Counted from the first letter of the stretch, positions 46,459 through 54,944 are shown. The stretch is 64,000 nucleotides of DNA from Atopobiaceae bacterium (GCA_902834555.1 CADFJN010000009.1:54971-118970), one strand, 5' to 3'. The notes: a model not told the origin generated them from the letters alone. Numbers and translations are program-made.

Positions 46459-47388
46459 CTAGGCGCGGACGAACTCTTCGACCTGGCAGGCAATGCCGGC
46501 GCCGTCAAGGCCAAAGTGCTCGAGAAGCACGTCGCCAGGAGCGGAGGTGCCAAAGCTCCTCATGCCCACAAGACGCATGGGCGTTGGGCGCTTCTCCGCA
46601 AGAAGCGATGCCACAGCAGAGCCCATGCCCGTCTCGACCATGTGCTCCTCGACCGTAACAACGCGACCGGTCTTCTCGGCGGAGGAAAGAATAACGTCCT
46701 CTGCGAGCGGTTTAACCGAGAACACATCGATGACTTCGGCAGAGATGCCACTCTTTGCCAAGATGTCAGCCGCAGCTAGCGACTGTGCCACCTCGACTCC
46801 GCAGGCAAGGATGGTGACGTCGGTCCCCTCGCGCAGGACGCCCGCATACGGGAGCCCGCCAACGAAGGACTCGTCGTAGACCTCGGGCACCTTGTGACGG
46901 CCCATGCGCACGTAGACCGGACCAGGCGTGGTAGCGGCAATGCGAATGGCCGCCTTTGCGGCGCGGTAGTCTGCCGGCACGAGTATACGCATGTTGGGGA
47001 GCGCCCTCATCATGCCGATATCCTCGAGCATCTCGTGCGTCGCGCCGTCCTCGCCCACCGTGATGCCGGCGTGCGTGGGACACACCTTCACGTTGAGGTT
47101 GGAGTCGCAGATGGTGTTCCTGATCTGGTCGTAGCAGCGGCCAACGCCAAACACGGCAAAAGACGCCGTGAAGGGGATGCGCCCGGTAAGGGAAAGACCC
47201 GCAGCCACGCCAATCATGTCCTGCTCGGCAATGCCCACGTCCACAAAGCGATCGGGGTATGCCTTCTGAAGCTTGTTGGTGGTGGTTGAACCGGCAAGGT
47301 CGGCGTCAACCGCACAGACGTTCATTCCCTCGTTAGCCAGCTCGACGAGCGTCTCGCCAAAGGCTTCGCGTGTTGCCCTCTTACCCAT
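46459..47388 (-). CDS. Transketolase, C-terminal subunit
   Basis: 309 residues. Pyrimidine-binding and C-terminal domains of a split transketolase: GKRATREAFGETLVELA, DADLAGSTTTNKL, GIAEQDMIGVAAGLS with the catalytic Glu, PTHAGITVGEDGATH, VPADYRAAK. It forms the active enzyme with the neighbouring N-terminal subunit, moving two-carbon units in the pentose phosphate pathway. Its ATG 47388 comes two bases after the N-subunit stop, so the pair is coupled. Confidence 0.95.
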   Translation of the reverse strand: MGKRATREAFGETLVELANEGMNVCAVDADLAGSTTTNKLQKAYPDRFVDVGIAEQDMIGVAAGLSLTGRIPFTASFAVFGVGRCYDQIRNTICDSNLNVKVCPTHAGITVGEDGATHEMLEDIGMMRALPNMRILVPADYRAAKAAIRIAATTPGPVYVRMGRHKVPEVYDESFVGGLPYAGVLREGTDVTILACGVEVAQSLAAADILAKSGISAEVIDVFSVKPLAEDVILSSAEKTGRVVTVEEHMVETGMGSAVASLLAEKRPTPMRLVGMRSFGTSAPGDVLLEHFGLDGAGIACQVEEFVRA

Positions 47389-47390
47389 GG

Positions 47391-48257
47391 CTAGGCCTCC
47401 TTCTCGATCTGGGTGCGCTCTGCATCGAGGTCGGCCAGTGCAAGCGCGGTCTCTTCCTCGTTGGGAGCCTTGCCGTGCCAGCCAGCCTCGTTCTCCATGA
47501 ACGAGACCCCCTTGCCCTTGATGGTGTCGCACACAATGGCCGTGGGTGCCGCCGAGAAGGCAAGCGCATCCTCAACCGCGGCGTGTAGGCGCTCGATATC
47601 GTGGCCATCGGTGCGGATAACGTGCCAGCCAAAGGCCGCGAGCTTTGCGTCGACGTCACCCAAGGAGTTGACCTTGCGCACGTCGCCATCGATCTGCAGA
47701 TTGTTGAGGTCGAGGAACATGGTGAGGTTGGAGAGTCCGTGGTTGGGGGCAAACATCAGCGCCTCCCAGTTGGAACCCTCCTGCAGCTCACCGTCGCCGC
47801 ACACGCAGAACACGTGGCACGGGCGGGAGCCTTCCGGTGCGTCCGCCTTGAACCCCAGTGCCGCGCCCGCAGCAATGGAGAGGCCTTGGCCAAGGGAGCC
47901 GGAGCAGACCTCCACGCCCGGCAGGGCGTTCCTGTCGGGGTGGCCCTGCAGGCGCGTTCCAAGCTGGCGAAGTGTCCCCAGCTCGTCATCGCGGACCCAG
48001 CCAACCTGGTGGAAGGCCGCATAGAGTGCTGGCGCCGCGTGACCCTTCGAGAGAATGAGGAAGTCCCTCTCGGGGCTTGCGGGGTCATTCTCGTCGTAGT
48101 TCATCACGCCGGTGAAGAACAGCGTCGCAAGGATGTCCGTGCATGACAGCGACCCGCCGGGGTGCCCCGACTTTGCCTTCGACACCATGGTGATGATGTC
48201 GTGGCGCATCGAGTTGGCAATAAGCCGCACCTCGTGCGTCGTCTTGGTGATGCTCAT
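47391..48257 (-). CDS. Transketolase, N-terminal subunit
   Basis: 288 residues from ATG 48257 (GAGGAG upstream). Thiamine diphosphate-binding half: SKAKSGHPGGSLSCTDIL, LSKGHAAPALYA, SGSLGQGLSIAAGAALG, and the cofactor motif GDGELQEGSNWEA through LNNLQIDG. Split transketolases are common in anaerobic Gram-positive bacteria and Archaea. Follows the transaldolase gene by 25 bases, giving a compact pentose-phosphate unit. Confidence 0.95.
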   Translation of the reverse strand: MSITKTTHEVRLIANSMRHDIITMVSKAKSGHPGGSLSCTDILATLFFTGVMNYDENDPASPERDFLILSKGHAAPALYAAFHQVGWVRDDELGTLRQLGTRLQGHPDRNALPGVEVCSGSLGQGLSIAAGAALGFKADAPEGSRPCHVFCVCGDGELQEGSNWEALMFAPNHGLSNLTMFLDLNNLQIDGDVRKVNSLGDVDAKLAAFGWHVIRTDGHDIERLHAAVEDALAFSAAPTAIVCDTIKGKGVSFMENEAGWHGKAPNEEETALALADLDAERTQIEKEA

Positions 48258-48282
48258 GTGTCTCCTCTCGAGACGGTCGTGG

Positions 48283-48969
48283 CTAGGCCTGCTCCCCTGT
48301 GACCTTAGCCCAATCCGCGTCGAAGCGCTCGCGGCCCTGGTCAGTGAGCGGGTGGCGCAGACACTTCTTGAGCGCCCCAAAGGGTACGGTGGCGATGTCG
48401 GCACCAAGGAGAGCCGCCTGTGTCACGTGGTTGGGCGTGCGCACGGAGGCCGTGATGATCTCTGGGCCGTCCTCCTCGTCCCAGTAGCCGTAGGTGTAGT
48501 TCTTGACGCATTGAACCACGGTAGCGAGCTGCTGGATGCCGTCGTCGCCAATGTCATCAAAGCGGCCAACGAAGGGGCTGATGTAGCGGGCGCCAGCAGA
48601 TGCGGCGAGAAGCGCCTGAGGAGCCGAGAAGACAAGCGTCATGTTGACGCGGATGCCCTCCTTGGCGAGCGTGTGCGTAGCGGGCAGACTCTCCTCGCAG
48701 ATAGGGAGCTTGACCACGATGTTGGGTGCAAGGGCGGCAAGACGCTCGCCGTCGGCAATCATGCCCTCGGTGGTCTTTGCCTGGGACTCGGCCGAGACGG
48801 GCAACCCCTCGCAAAGCTTGCAAATCTTAACCATGTGGTCCTCGAAGTCGGCCAGCTTTCCGCCAGTCTTTGCATAGAGCGACGGGTTGGTGGTAACGCC
48901 GGCGAGAACCCCCCAGCTCTCCGCCTGCTTGATCTCGTCCAGGTCCGCTGTGTCAATAAAGAACTTCAT
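48283..48969 (-). CDS. Transaldolase / fructose-6-phosphate aldolase family protein
   Basis: 228 residues. Type 3 small transaldolase: MKFFIDTADLDEI, GVTTNPSLYAK, the Schiff-base Lys87 in VVKLPI, NMTLVFSAPQALLAA, SPFVGRFDDIGDDG. Family members are either transaldolases or fructose-6-phosphate aldolases; the neighbouring transketolase favours transaldolase. RBS GGGAGGA precedes ATG 48969. It lies 170 bases downstream of the aldolase operon's terminator, so it may start a separate transcript. Confidence 0.9.
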   Translation of the reverse strand: MKFFIDTADLDEIKQAESWGVLAGVTTNPSLYAKTGGKLADFEDHMVKICKLCEGLPVSAESQAKTTEGMIADGERLAALAPNIVVKLPICEESLPATHTLAKEGIRVNMTLVFSAPQALLAASAGARYISPFVGRFDDIGDDGIQQLATVVQCVKNYTYGYWDEEDGPEIITASVRTPNHVTQAALLGADIATVPFGALKKCLRHPLTDQGRERFDADWAKVTGEQA

Positions 48970-49138
48970 GACGATCCTCCCTCAAATTGCCATGTGGACC
49001 GCAAATATGCGGCATATTCCATGCTATGCAGAGTCCTCGTGAATGAGGCGCACCTCCCGCCCACCTGTCGGCTTCGGTCCGTGAACGCCGTGAGGTGTAT
49101 GCAGGTTAGGTGATGGGGGCGCAGCGTCGCGATAAGAG

Positions 49139-49186
49139 AAGCGGCCGTGCGGGGCAACGCGCACGCGAAGACCCACACGACCGCCT
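49139..49186 (-). terminator. Terminator of the PTS-aldolase operon
   Basis: Bases near 49139-49153 (AAGCGGCCGTGCGGG region) pair imperfectly with 49172-49186 (CCCACACGACCGCCTT region). It lies 29 bases past the KDPG-type aldolase stop. Confidence 0.6.
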
Positions 49187-49214
49187 TTCTGGCATCTATG
49201 GTTCTGACCTAGTC

Positions 49215-49862
49215 CTACTCGCCCATCTCCGCGCGGGTCTCATCGATGATGCGGCGCACCTCGGCGGCGTTCTCGGCGATCTCGTCCGCGGAGCCCTTGG
49301 TGAGCAGGCTCCCCATGCCACAGGTGTCGACGCCGGCACGCACCCACTCGGCAAGGTTGTCGAGGTTGATGCCGCCGGAGGCCATGAGGGGCATCCAGGG
49401 CGTGGGGGTCTTGAACAGCTTCACGAGCTGGACGCCATAGGTGTTGGAGATGGGGAAGCACTTGATGAAGGCGGCGCCCATCTCGAGGCCCTTGTTTGCC
49501 TCGGTCATCGTGGTGCAACCCGGCGCATAGGGGACCTGGTAGAGGTTGCACACGCGCGCGACCTCCTCGGACTCCATGTTGGCCACAACGAACTCGGCGC
49601 CAGACATGATGGCAAGGCGAGCCGTGGTGGCCTCCATAACCGTGCCGGCGCCCACGCACATCTTATCGCCGTACTTTGCCTTGACGGCGGCGATCACGTC
49701 GCCGGCATTAGCGTTGGTGTAGGAGATCTCCATTGCGGGGACGCCACCCCTGACCAGGCCATCCGCAATCTCGAGGCCACGCTCGACGGTCTCGACCCTC
49801 ACGACAGCGAACGCGCCGATCTGGGCGAGCTTCTCGGTGACCTTGGCCTTCTGCATCTTCAT
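49215..49862 (-). CDS. KHG/KDPG-type aldolase
   Basis: 215 residues. Class I aldolase: general base Glu45 in PAMEISYTN, GAGTVMEA, and Schiff-base Lys134 in FIKCFPIS, in the common (alpha/beta)8 fold. Family enzymes split 2-keto-3-deoxy-6-phosphogluconate or 4-hydroxy-2-oxoglutarate to pyruvate (or glyoxylate) plus a second carbonyl compound. Its position next to a DapA-type aldolase and a PTS suggests a phosphorylated 2-keto-3-deoxy sugar acid as substrate. RBS GAGGGAG precedes ATG 49862. Confidence 0.92.
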   Translation of the reverse strand: MKMQKAKVTEKLAQIGAFAVVRVETVERGLEIADGLVRGGVPAMEISYTNANAGDVIAAVKAKYGDKMCVGAGTVMEATTARLAIMSGAEFVVANMESEEVARVCNLYQVPYAPGCTTMTEANKGLEMGAAFIKCFPISNTYGVQLVKLFKTPTPWMPLMASGGINLDNLAEWVRAGVDTCGMGSLLTKGSADEIAENAAEVRRIIDETRAEMGE

Positions 49863-49894
49863 GTTTCTCCCTCTTTCTCCCGTATGCGTGCGCG

Positions 49895-50791
49895 CTACTC
49901 GTGCGCGATGCCGTAGTGGTCGAGCATGGCGCGGACCTTCTCGTCCACCTCGGGCGTGGTCTCCGCAACGGGCCTCCTGGCGGGGCCCACGGGGATGCCG
50001 GCGAGCTCGAGGGCGCGCTTGAGGGTCTGAGGCGTGGAGCCCATGTGCAGGACGTCACGAATGGGCTCGACGTCTGCCTGGTAGGAATCGGCGGCCTCGG
50101 CGTCGCCAGCCTCGAGAGCACGCCACAGCGACACCACCACGTTGGTGATGAGGTTGGCGGTGCCGGCGATGGCGCCGGATGCGCCGAGCGCGTGGGCGGC
50201 GGAAATCTTGCCGTCAGAGCCCACGAGCACGTCGACGTCCTTGCCCTTGGCGGCTTCGACGTAGGCGGCGAGGTTGTCCATGTTGCCGGAGGAGTCCTTC
50301 ACACCCTTGACGTTGTCGATCTCGGCGACGCGCGCCACGACCTCGGGCGAGAGGTTGGTGCCCGTGGACTTGGGAATGTTGTACATGAGCACGGGAATCT
50401 TGACGCTCTCGGCGACAGCCTCGTAGTAGCCCTCGATCTCGGCGTCGGAGACCTTCATGAAGTAGGGGTTGATGACCGAGACGGCCGAGGCGCCGGCGTC
50501 CTCGGCGCGCTTGGACATCTCCACGGCCTCGCGCGTGGAGCAGGAGCCGGTTCCCACGTAGACGGGCACGCGGCCGGCGACCTTCTCGATCACGAACTTC
50601 GAGAACTCGATCTTCTCGTCCGGCGTGCACACGTGGAACTCGCCGTTGGAGCCGAAGGTGAAGATGCCGCTCGCACCGCCCGCGATAATCCTCTCAACGA
50701 GCTGCTCGCCCGCCTCGTAGTTGATGGTCTGGCCTTCGTCGCGCCTGAACGGCGTGACCATGGGGACGATGACCCCGGAGAACGTTGACAT
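49895..50791 (-). CDS. DapA/N-acetylneuraminate-lyase family aldolase or dehydratase
   Basis: 298 residues from ATG 50791. Pyruvate-type Schiff-base enzyme: GSNGEF (where true DHDPS has GTTGE), Tyr137 in VLMYNIPKSTG, and the lysine Lys165 in VKGVKDSSGN. The family includes dihydrodipicolinate synthase, sialic acid lyase, 2-keto-3-deoxygluconate aldolase and keto-deoxy sugar acid dehydratases. The sugar-catabolic context and altered GSNGEF loop argue against lysine synthesis. Product and substrate are not determinable here. Confidence 0.88.
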   Translation of the reverse strand: MSTFSGVIVPMVTPFRRDEGQTINYEAGEQLVERIIAGGASGIFTFGSNGEFHVCTPDEKIEFSKFVIEKVAGRVPVYVGTGSCSTREAVEMSKRAEDAGASAVSVINPYFMKVSDAEIEGYYEAVAESVKIPVLMYNIPKSTGTNLSPEVVARVAEIDNVKGVKDSSGNMDNLAAYVEAAKGKDVDVLVGSDGKISAAHALGASGAIAGTANLITNVVVSLWRALEAGDAEAADSYQADVEPIRDVLHMGSTPQTLKRALELAGIPVGPARRPVAETTPEVDEKVRAMLDHYGIAHE

Positions 50792-50832
50792 GCTTGAAAC
50801 TGCCTTTCTGCCTGTCCTTACGGATGGGTCTA

Positions 50833-51441
50833 CTACTTGCCTGCGCGGATGGAGGCGCCGAGGGCTCCGCCTGGGTGCCAGGTGACGTACTTCTCGGGAG
50901 TGAGGCCAAACTCGTTCTGCAGCAGAATGGAGAGGCACTGCAGCTCGATGACCTCGGCCAGAATGGAGGCGCGTGGCGGCTTGTTCATGGAGTCGCCCTC
51001 TTGCTTGACGCCTGCGACTAGTACAACGTCACCCTGCTGGGCAAGCCAGGACTGCGGGTTGCCCGTGAGGGCGATGATCTTGGCACCATTCTTCTTGAGG
51101 CAGGTGACGGTAGCCTTGAGCTCGCCGGTCTCACCAGAGTTGGAGATGGCGATCACAACGTCGCCAGGAAGCACCTGGCCAGCACTGCCGTGAACGCACT
51201 CGGTCCCGTGAAGCTCGTAGGTGGGCGTGCCGGTCGACGAGAAGAGCGAGGCTGCATAGCCGGATACGTGGCCGGGCTTGCCGATGCCCGTCACGTGCAC
51301 GCGGCCACCGTTCTTCTCGGCGTCGAGGATGAGCTGCTTGGCGGCGCTCAGGGCATCAAAGTCGATGCCAGCGACGTACTCGTCGAGCGAGGTCTTCACA
51401 ATGCCGAGGAACTCCTCGACCTGTTCCTTATCAGTTGCCAT
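50833..51441 (-). CDS. SIS-domain sugar-phosphate isomerase (KpsF/PHI-like)
   Basis: 202 residues. A single SIS domain: GRVHVTGIGKPGHVSGYAAS with the phosphate-binding Ser region, HGTECVHGSAG, and ISNSGETGELKATV. No CBS pair follows, so it resembles the 6-phospho-3-hexuloisomerase and short GutQ-like forms instead of full arabinose-5-phosphate isomerase. In the operon it probably isomerises the sugar phosphate delivered by the PTS before aldol cleavage. RBS GGAAAGGGG precedes ATG 51441. Confidence 0.87.
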   Translation of the reverse strand: MATDKEQVEEFLGIVKTSLDEYVAGIDFDALSAAKQLILDAEKNGGRVHVTGIGKPGHVSGYAASLFSSTGTPTYELHGTECVHGSAGQVLPGDVVIAISNSGETGELKATVTCLKKNGAKIIALTGNPQSWLAQQGDVVLVAGVKQEGDSMNKPPRASILAEVIELQCLSILLQNEFGLTPEKYVTWHPGGALGASIRAGK

Positions 51442-51485
51442 TGTTTCCCCTTTCCTTCTATGTAGAAGCCGGAATCGTTCCGGCG

Positions 51486-52226
51486 CTACTTCTTTTCCTT
51501 GACGTGGTGACGCGCCAGAGTCTCGCAGATCTGGGTTTCCAGGGAGTCAAGCGTGTCTGCCATGAACGGGCGCGTGATGCCCACGTAGAGATAGCCAGAC
51601 GGATGCTTGACCCAATCGCCCCAGAGGAGGAGGCGAATGGAGTTGCCCTGACGCACGGTCTTGTAGAACTTGACGTCCTTGTACGTGACGACCGTGGCCT
51701 CCTTGGGGTCTGATTTCTCGTAGATGTAGACGTACTTGCTGCCAAAGTCGACGACCCCGGTCTTCATGAAGAACTTGCCGAGGAACCTGCCCATGCGCTT
51801 AGACACGAACCACGCGGCAGTGAGCGACAGGATGAGCGCCAGGAGGAACCACACGTTGCCGGAGGCGTTGGCCACAACGCCAAACCAGAAGGTGAGGAAG
51901 AGCAAGGCGAGCACCGCAAGGAGGAGGAGCACGCCCTGAAGCAAGAGCCTCTTCCTGTCCTCCCCAACCGAGAGCTCAAGCTCGTCCTCGGGCAGATCGG
52001 GAATGGCTATTGGCTTGGCCATTCCGATGATGTCTCCGAGAACCGCGTCGCTCGCCCTTCTCGCCTTGTCGGCGGAGGAGTCCTGAGCGTGGCCCCCGAT
52101 CTTCTGCGGACCCTTCGAAGGCTCGGTGGATGCAGCCGGCTTGCTCTTGTCGGCCTCGTCGCGCTCGACGGCTTTGGGGTTGGGCCTCGTGGAGGATGCT
52201 TTGCTGTTTTGCTTCTTATGTGCCAC
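51486..52226 (-). CDS. Two-helix membrane protein of unknown function in the PTS operon
   Basis: 246 residues from GTG 52226 (AGGGAG upstream). Residues 1-90 are polar, Lys/Ser/Ala-rich and probably disordered; 95-117 and 122-142 are transmembrane helices in a hairpin; 150-246 form a beta-rich cytoplasmic domain (YVYIYEKSDPKEATVVTYKDV, SIRLLLWGDW, YLYVGI) that reads like a PH-type or YcxB-like domain. I do not recognise the family. Its place between PTS IIC and the isomerase gene suggests a role in regulating or localising uptake, which is inference. Confidence 0.75.
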   Translation of the reverse strand: MAHKKQNSKASSTRPNPKAVERDEADKSKPAASTEPSKGPQKIGGHAQDSSADKARRASDAVLGDIIGMAKPIAIPDLPEDELELSVGEDRKRLLLQGVLLLLAVLALLFLTFWFGVVANASGNVWFLLALILSLTAAWFVSKRMGRFLGKFFMKTGVVDFGSKYVYIYEKSDPKEATVVTYKDVKFYKTVRQGNSIRLLLWGDWVKHPSGYLYVGITRPFMADTLDSLETQICETLARHHVKEKK

Positions 52227-52296
52227 TGGTCTCCCTTCGTGTTGCCCACACCGGTGTCGTTGCGTCCGATGGGACCGCTTGTTCCCAGATTGGCGA

Positions 52297-52328
52297 AGGG
52301 GCGCCCGTGGCGTGCCGCGGGCGCCCCT
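52297..52328. terminator. Strong intra-operon hairpin between PTS IIC and the unknown membrane protein
   Basis: AGGGGCGCCCG (52297-52307) pairs with CGGGCGCCCCT (52318-52328). No T tract follows on the minus strand, so it more likely tunes expression by partial termination or 3'-end protection of the PTS mRNA than ends the operon fully. Confidence 0.6.
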
Positions 52329-52379
52329 GAAATCAAACGCTAGGGCTGAGTAGGAAGTGCAATTCTGGTTCCCGTACGA

Positions 52380-53690
52380 CTAGGCGAAGAGGCTGCCGAT
52401 GCCGTAGATGATCGAGCCGACAATGTTGTAGTCGACGTTGGGGAACGAGGCGCCGGCGATTCCGAGCGAGGCGAACGCAGGATAGAGGATCAGCGGGCCA
52501 GCGCAGAGGAAGATGCCAACGAGGAACGAGCCGAGCAGGGCGCCACGCCAGCCACCGTAGGCATAGCCGCAGACGCCGCAAGTGCCACCAGAGAAGAAGC
52601 AGATGCCGGCAGCAGGAATCATGATGGTCGGGCTGTGGAAGGCGACCATGAGAGCCATGGCAACGAGGCCACCGAGGAACGAGCCGATGAAGCCGATGAT
52701 GACGGCGTCAGGCGCGAACGGGAAGATGGCGGGGCAGTCGACGGCAGGACGGGCATCGGGGATGAGCTTCTCGGAGATGCCCACGAAGGCTGCGGTGATC
52801 TCGGCGATGAACTGACGCACGCCGTAGATCAGGACGGACATGCCAGCGGCGAACTGGAGGCCAGCGAGGAACGGCCAAATCCACCAGATGTCGTTGCCGA
52901 AGTAGGAGGTGAAGGGCTTGCCGTTGGCAAGGGTGTCACCAAAGTGACCGGTCACGAAGCAGGCGATGGTCACGATGTAGAAGAGCACAATCATGAACAG
53001 GGCCACGGAGAAGACGAAGTCACGGAAGAGCTTGAAGAACTCGGGGAGGTTGGCCTCCTTGACCTCGTTGTTCTCGATCTCCTTCTCGTTCTTCTTGGCG
53101 AAGAGCTTGCCGCAGTAGCCGGAGAAAGCGTAGCCGATGCAGTTGAAGTGACCGATGGCGAAGTCGTTGGAGCCAGTGAGCTTCTCAACGAAGGGCTGGC
53201 AGAGCGACGGCAGGGCAGCGCCGCAGAAGCCGAGGACAACGCCGCCGCAGATGACGGTGACGGCGATGGGGGCGCCCAGGGCGATGAAGACCAGCGCGAG
53301 GACGCAGGCGAAGTACAGGAAGTGCTGACCGGTCAGGAAGATTGCCTTCCAAGGGGTGATCTTGGCGAATACGAGGTTCATGACGAAGCCGAAGACCATG
53401 ACCAGGGCGACCTCGGTGCCGTAGGTGTCAAGCGCGAGAGAGGTTGCGACCTCGACCTGCGTCACGACGCCCTGCACGTTGAAGGCGGTGGAGAACATGG
53501 CGCCAAAGGTGGTGATCTGTGCGGACATGGCGCTGGAGCCGATGTTGAAGATCATGAAGCCGATGATGGTCTTGACGGTGCCGGCAAACGTATCAACCGC
53601 CGACTTCTTCTGCAGGAGCAGGCCGACAAGGGCGATGATGCCCATAATCAGCGCTGTGTCCCTCATCTGCATGAGGAATGCGTTCAGCAT
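52380..53690 (-). CDS. PTS transporter subunit IIC, ascorbate/UlaA (SgaT) type
   Basis: 436 residues with about 10-11 hydrophobic segments. The layout and motifs (KTIIGFMIFNIGSSAM, GQHFLYFACVLALVF, GYAYGGWRGALLG) fit the UlaA/SgaT class that imports L-ascorbate or other sugar acids and polyols and passes phosphate from IIB. No fused B or A domain; these are encoded by the two genes upstream. The catabolic genes that follow lack the ula enzymes (UlaD, UlaE, UlaF, UlaG), so the substrate is probably not ascorbate. Confidence 0.92.
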   Translation of the reverse strand: MLNAFLMQMRDTALIMGIIALVGLLLQKKSAVDTFAGTVKTIIGFMIFNIGSSAMSAQITTFGAMFSTAFNVQGVVTQVEVATSLALDTYGTEVALVMVFGFVMNLVFAKITPWKAIFLTGQHFLYFACVLALVFIALGAPIAVTVICGGVVLGFCGAALPSLCQPFVEKLTGSNDFAIGHFNCIGYAFSGYCGKLFAKKNEKEIENNEVKEANLPEFFKLFRDFVFSVALFMIVLFYIVTIACFVTGHFGDTLANGKPFTSYFGNDIWWIWPFLAGLQFAAGMSVLIYGVRQFIAEITAAFVGISEKLIPDARPAVDCPAIFPFAPDAVIIGFIGSFLGGLVAMALMVAFHSPTIMIPAAGICFFSGGTCGVCGYAYGGWRGALLGSFLVGIFLCAGPLILYPAFASLGIAGASFPNVDYNIVGSIIYGIGSLFA

Positions 53691-53763
53691 GTGATAATCC
53701 TTCCGATGAAACTGCGGGTTCTCCCGCTCGTGTGGTGCGTTGTCCTACCCAGCTACGTGTTTG

Positions 53764-54075
53764 CTACCTGCGGGGCTCCTCGCCCTTGTGCTCGTCGAGC
53801 CACGCGTGAAGCTTCTCGCGAATCTCGTTCTTGTCGACGAGGTTCTTAATGCCAACCGCAGAGGGGACGCGAGGATCCTGGGAGAGCTCTTCGGTGAGGT
53901 CAATCATCGTGATGACGAGGTCGCCGCGGAAGCCGATGATGGAGTCGAGGTTGCCGTGCTCGGTCTCGATGGGAAGGTTGTCCTCCTTGATGACCTGATC
54001 GCACTTGATCTTGAGCATCATCGAAGAGCCCATGCCAGCGCGGCAGCACACCAGAGCGTGATACTTGCGGTCCAT
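53764..54075 (-). CDS. PTS subunit IIB (lactose/ascorbate class)
   Basis: 103 residues. The phosphorylation site is Cys11 in CCRAGMGSSMMLK, a P-loop that accepts phosphate from IIA-His and hands it to the sugar during IIC transport. Fold and length are those of UlaB/GatB-type IIB. Its ATG at 54075 overlaps the IIA stop (54075-54077) by one base. The C-terminus ends in a basic EEPRR. Confidence 0.9.
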   Translation of the reverse strand: MDRKYHALVCCRAGMGSSMMLKIKCDQVIKEDNLPIETEHGNLDSIIGFRGDLVITMIDLTEELSQDPRVPSAVGIKNLVDKNEIREKLHAWLDEHKGEEPRR

Positions 54076-54530
54076 TACATACCCCTTTCCTTAGCGTGGA
54101 CAAGGTCCACGACTTCCTTTGCATCCTTGCAGGCATCGAGCTTGGTAAAGAAATCCGGATCGGAGAGAAGCTCGACCAGCGACTGAAGGGCGCTCAGATG
54201 CGAGTCGTTATCCTTAGCGCTGAGCGGGAACAGGTACTTAACCGGATCGTTGTCCTCGCTGCCAAACTCGACGGGATTCTTGAGCGTCACAATGCCCACG
54301 GCAGACTCGAGAGCACCGCTCTCGGGGCGAGCGTGCGGGAGCGCCACGTGCTCCGTGATCACGATGTACGGACCGAGCTCGTGGACACCCTTGATGATGT
54401 CATCGACGTAGCCCTCGGTCACTTTGCCGTTGGCAACCAGGGGAGCCGTTGCCTTGCGAATGGCATCCTCCCAGTCGCTCGCCTCGACGTTGAGCTGAAC
54501 TAGGCTCTCATCGAGAAGATCGCTGAGCAT
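54075..54530 (-). CDS. PTS subunit IIA (fructose/mannitol/UlaC type)
   Basis: 151 residues from ATG 54530 (GTAGGTGG upstream). The phosphoryl-accepting His66 sits in TEHVALPHARPESGA, the hallmark of the PTS_EIIA_2 family. It receives phosphate from HPr and passes it to the IIB encoded next. It is the first gene of the operon IIA-IIB-IIC-unknown-SIS-DapA-like-KDPG-like, and its promoter must lie in the AT-rich region to its right. Confidence 0.92.
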   Translation of the reverse strand: MLSDLLDESLVQLNVEASDWEDAIRKATAPLVANGKVTEGYVDDIIKGVHELGPYIVITEHVALPHARPESGALESAVGIVTLKNPVEFGSEDNDPVKYLFPLSAKDNDSHLSALQSLVELLSDPDFFTKLDACKDAKEVVDLVHAKERGM

Positions 54531-54589
54531 GCAACCACCTACCCTTCCTTGAATCTCGGGCAACCACGTACGGCCGCCCCTCAATGACC

Positions 54590-54904
54590 GTTCGTAACTG
54601 TGACACTAAACGAACACCTTCGCAACCAATTTTTCATATTCTCGACGCATATTTTCCCCAATTTCGCTCAGCGGTCTATTGAATCATTGTGCATTTATGC
54701 TTTCTAGCTGCGGTTTTTCATATTTTATTGAATGATGTATCACTTAATAGTTATATATATGTAACTATTTTTATGTAATTACAAACGAAATTTACGAACG
54801 ATAAAATATTGTTCATCTTATTGATATAAGCGAAAAATATAGGTATTAGAGCATCAATCTTTATGTTCGATTGACTATCAATAGACATTTTCACTTCGTA
54901 TAAT
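54590..54904. promoter_or_regulatory. AT-rich divergent control region of the PTS operon and deoR gene
   Basis: A roughly 330-base AT-rich segment in otherwise GC-rich DNA. It contains GTTCGT/ACGAAC (54590-54595 and 54610-54615), TTTTTCATATT twice (54630-54640, 54714-54724), TATTGAATSAT twice (54677-54687, 54726-54736), and the palindrome ATAGTTA/TAACTAT (54747-54768). On the minus strand TTGGGG, 17 bp, TATGAA (complement 54633-54661) is a candidate PTS promoter; on the plus strand TATAAT at 54899-54904 is a good -10 for the regulator. The repeats are likely DeoR and CRP/CcpA-like operator sites, unproven. Confidence 0.6.
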
Positions 54905-54944
54905 TGATTCCGTCAGCGCAGTGTTATGGAGGGCGGAGGCGGAC

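Noticed and set aside
49895..50791. Assignment of the DapA-family gene as true dapA for lysine synthesis
   Set aside because: The GSNGEF loop and the sugar-operon context do not fit; lysine genes are not nearby.
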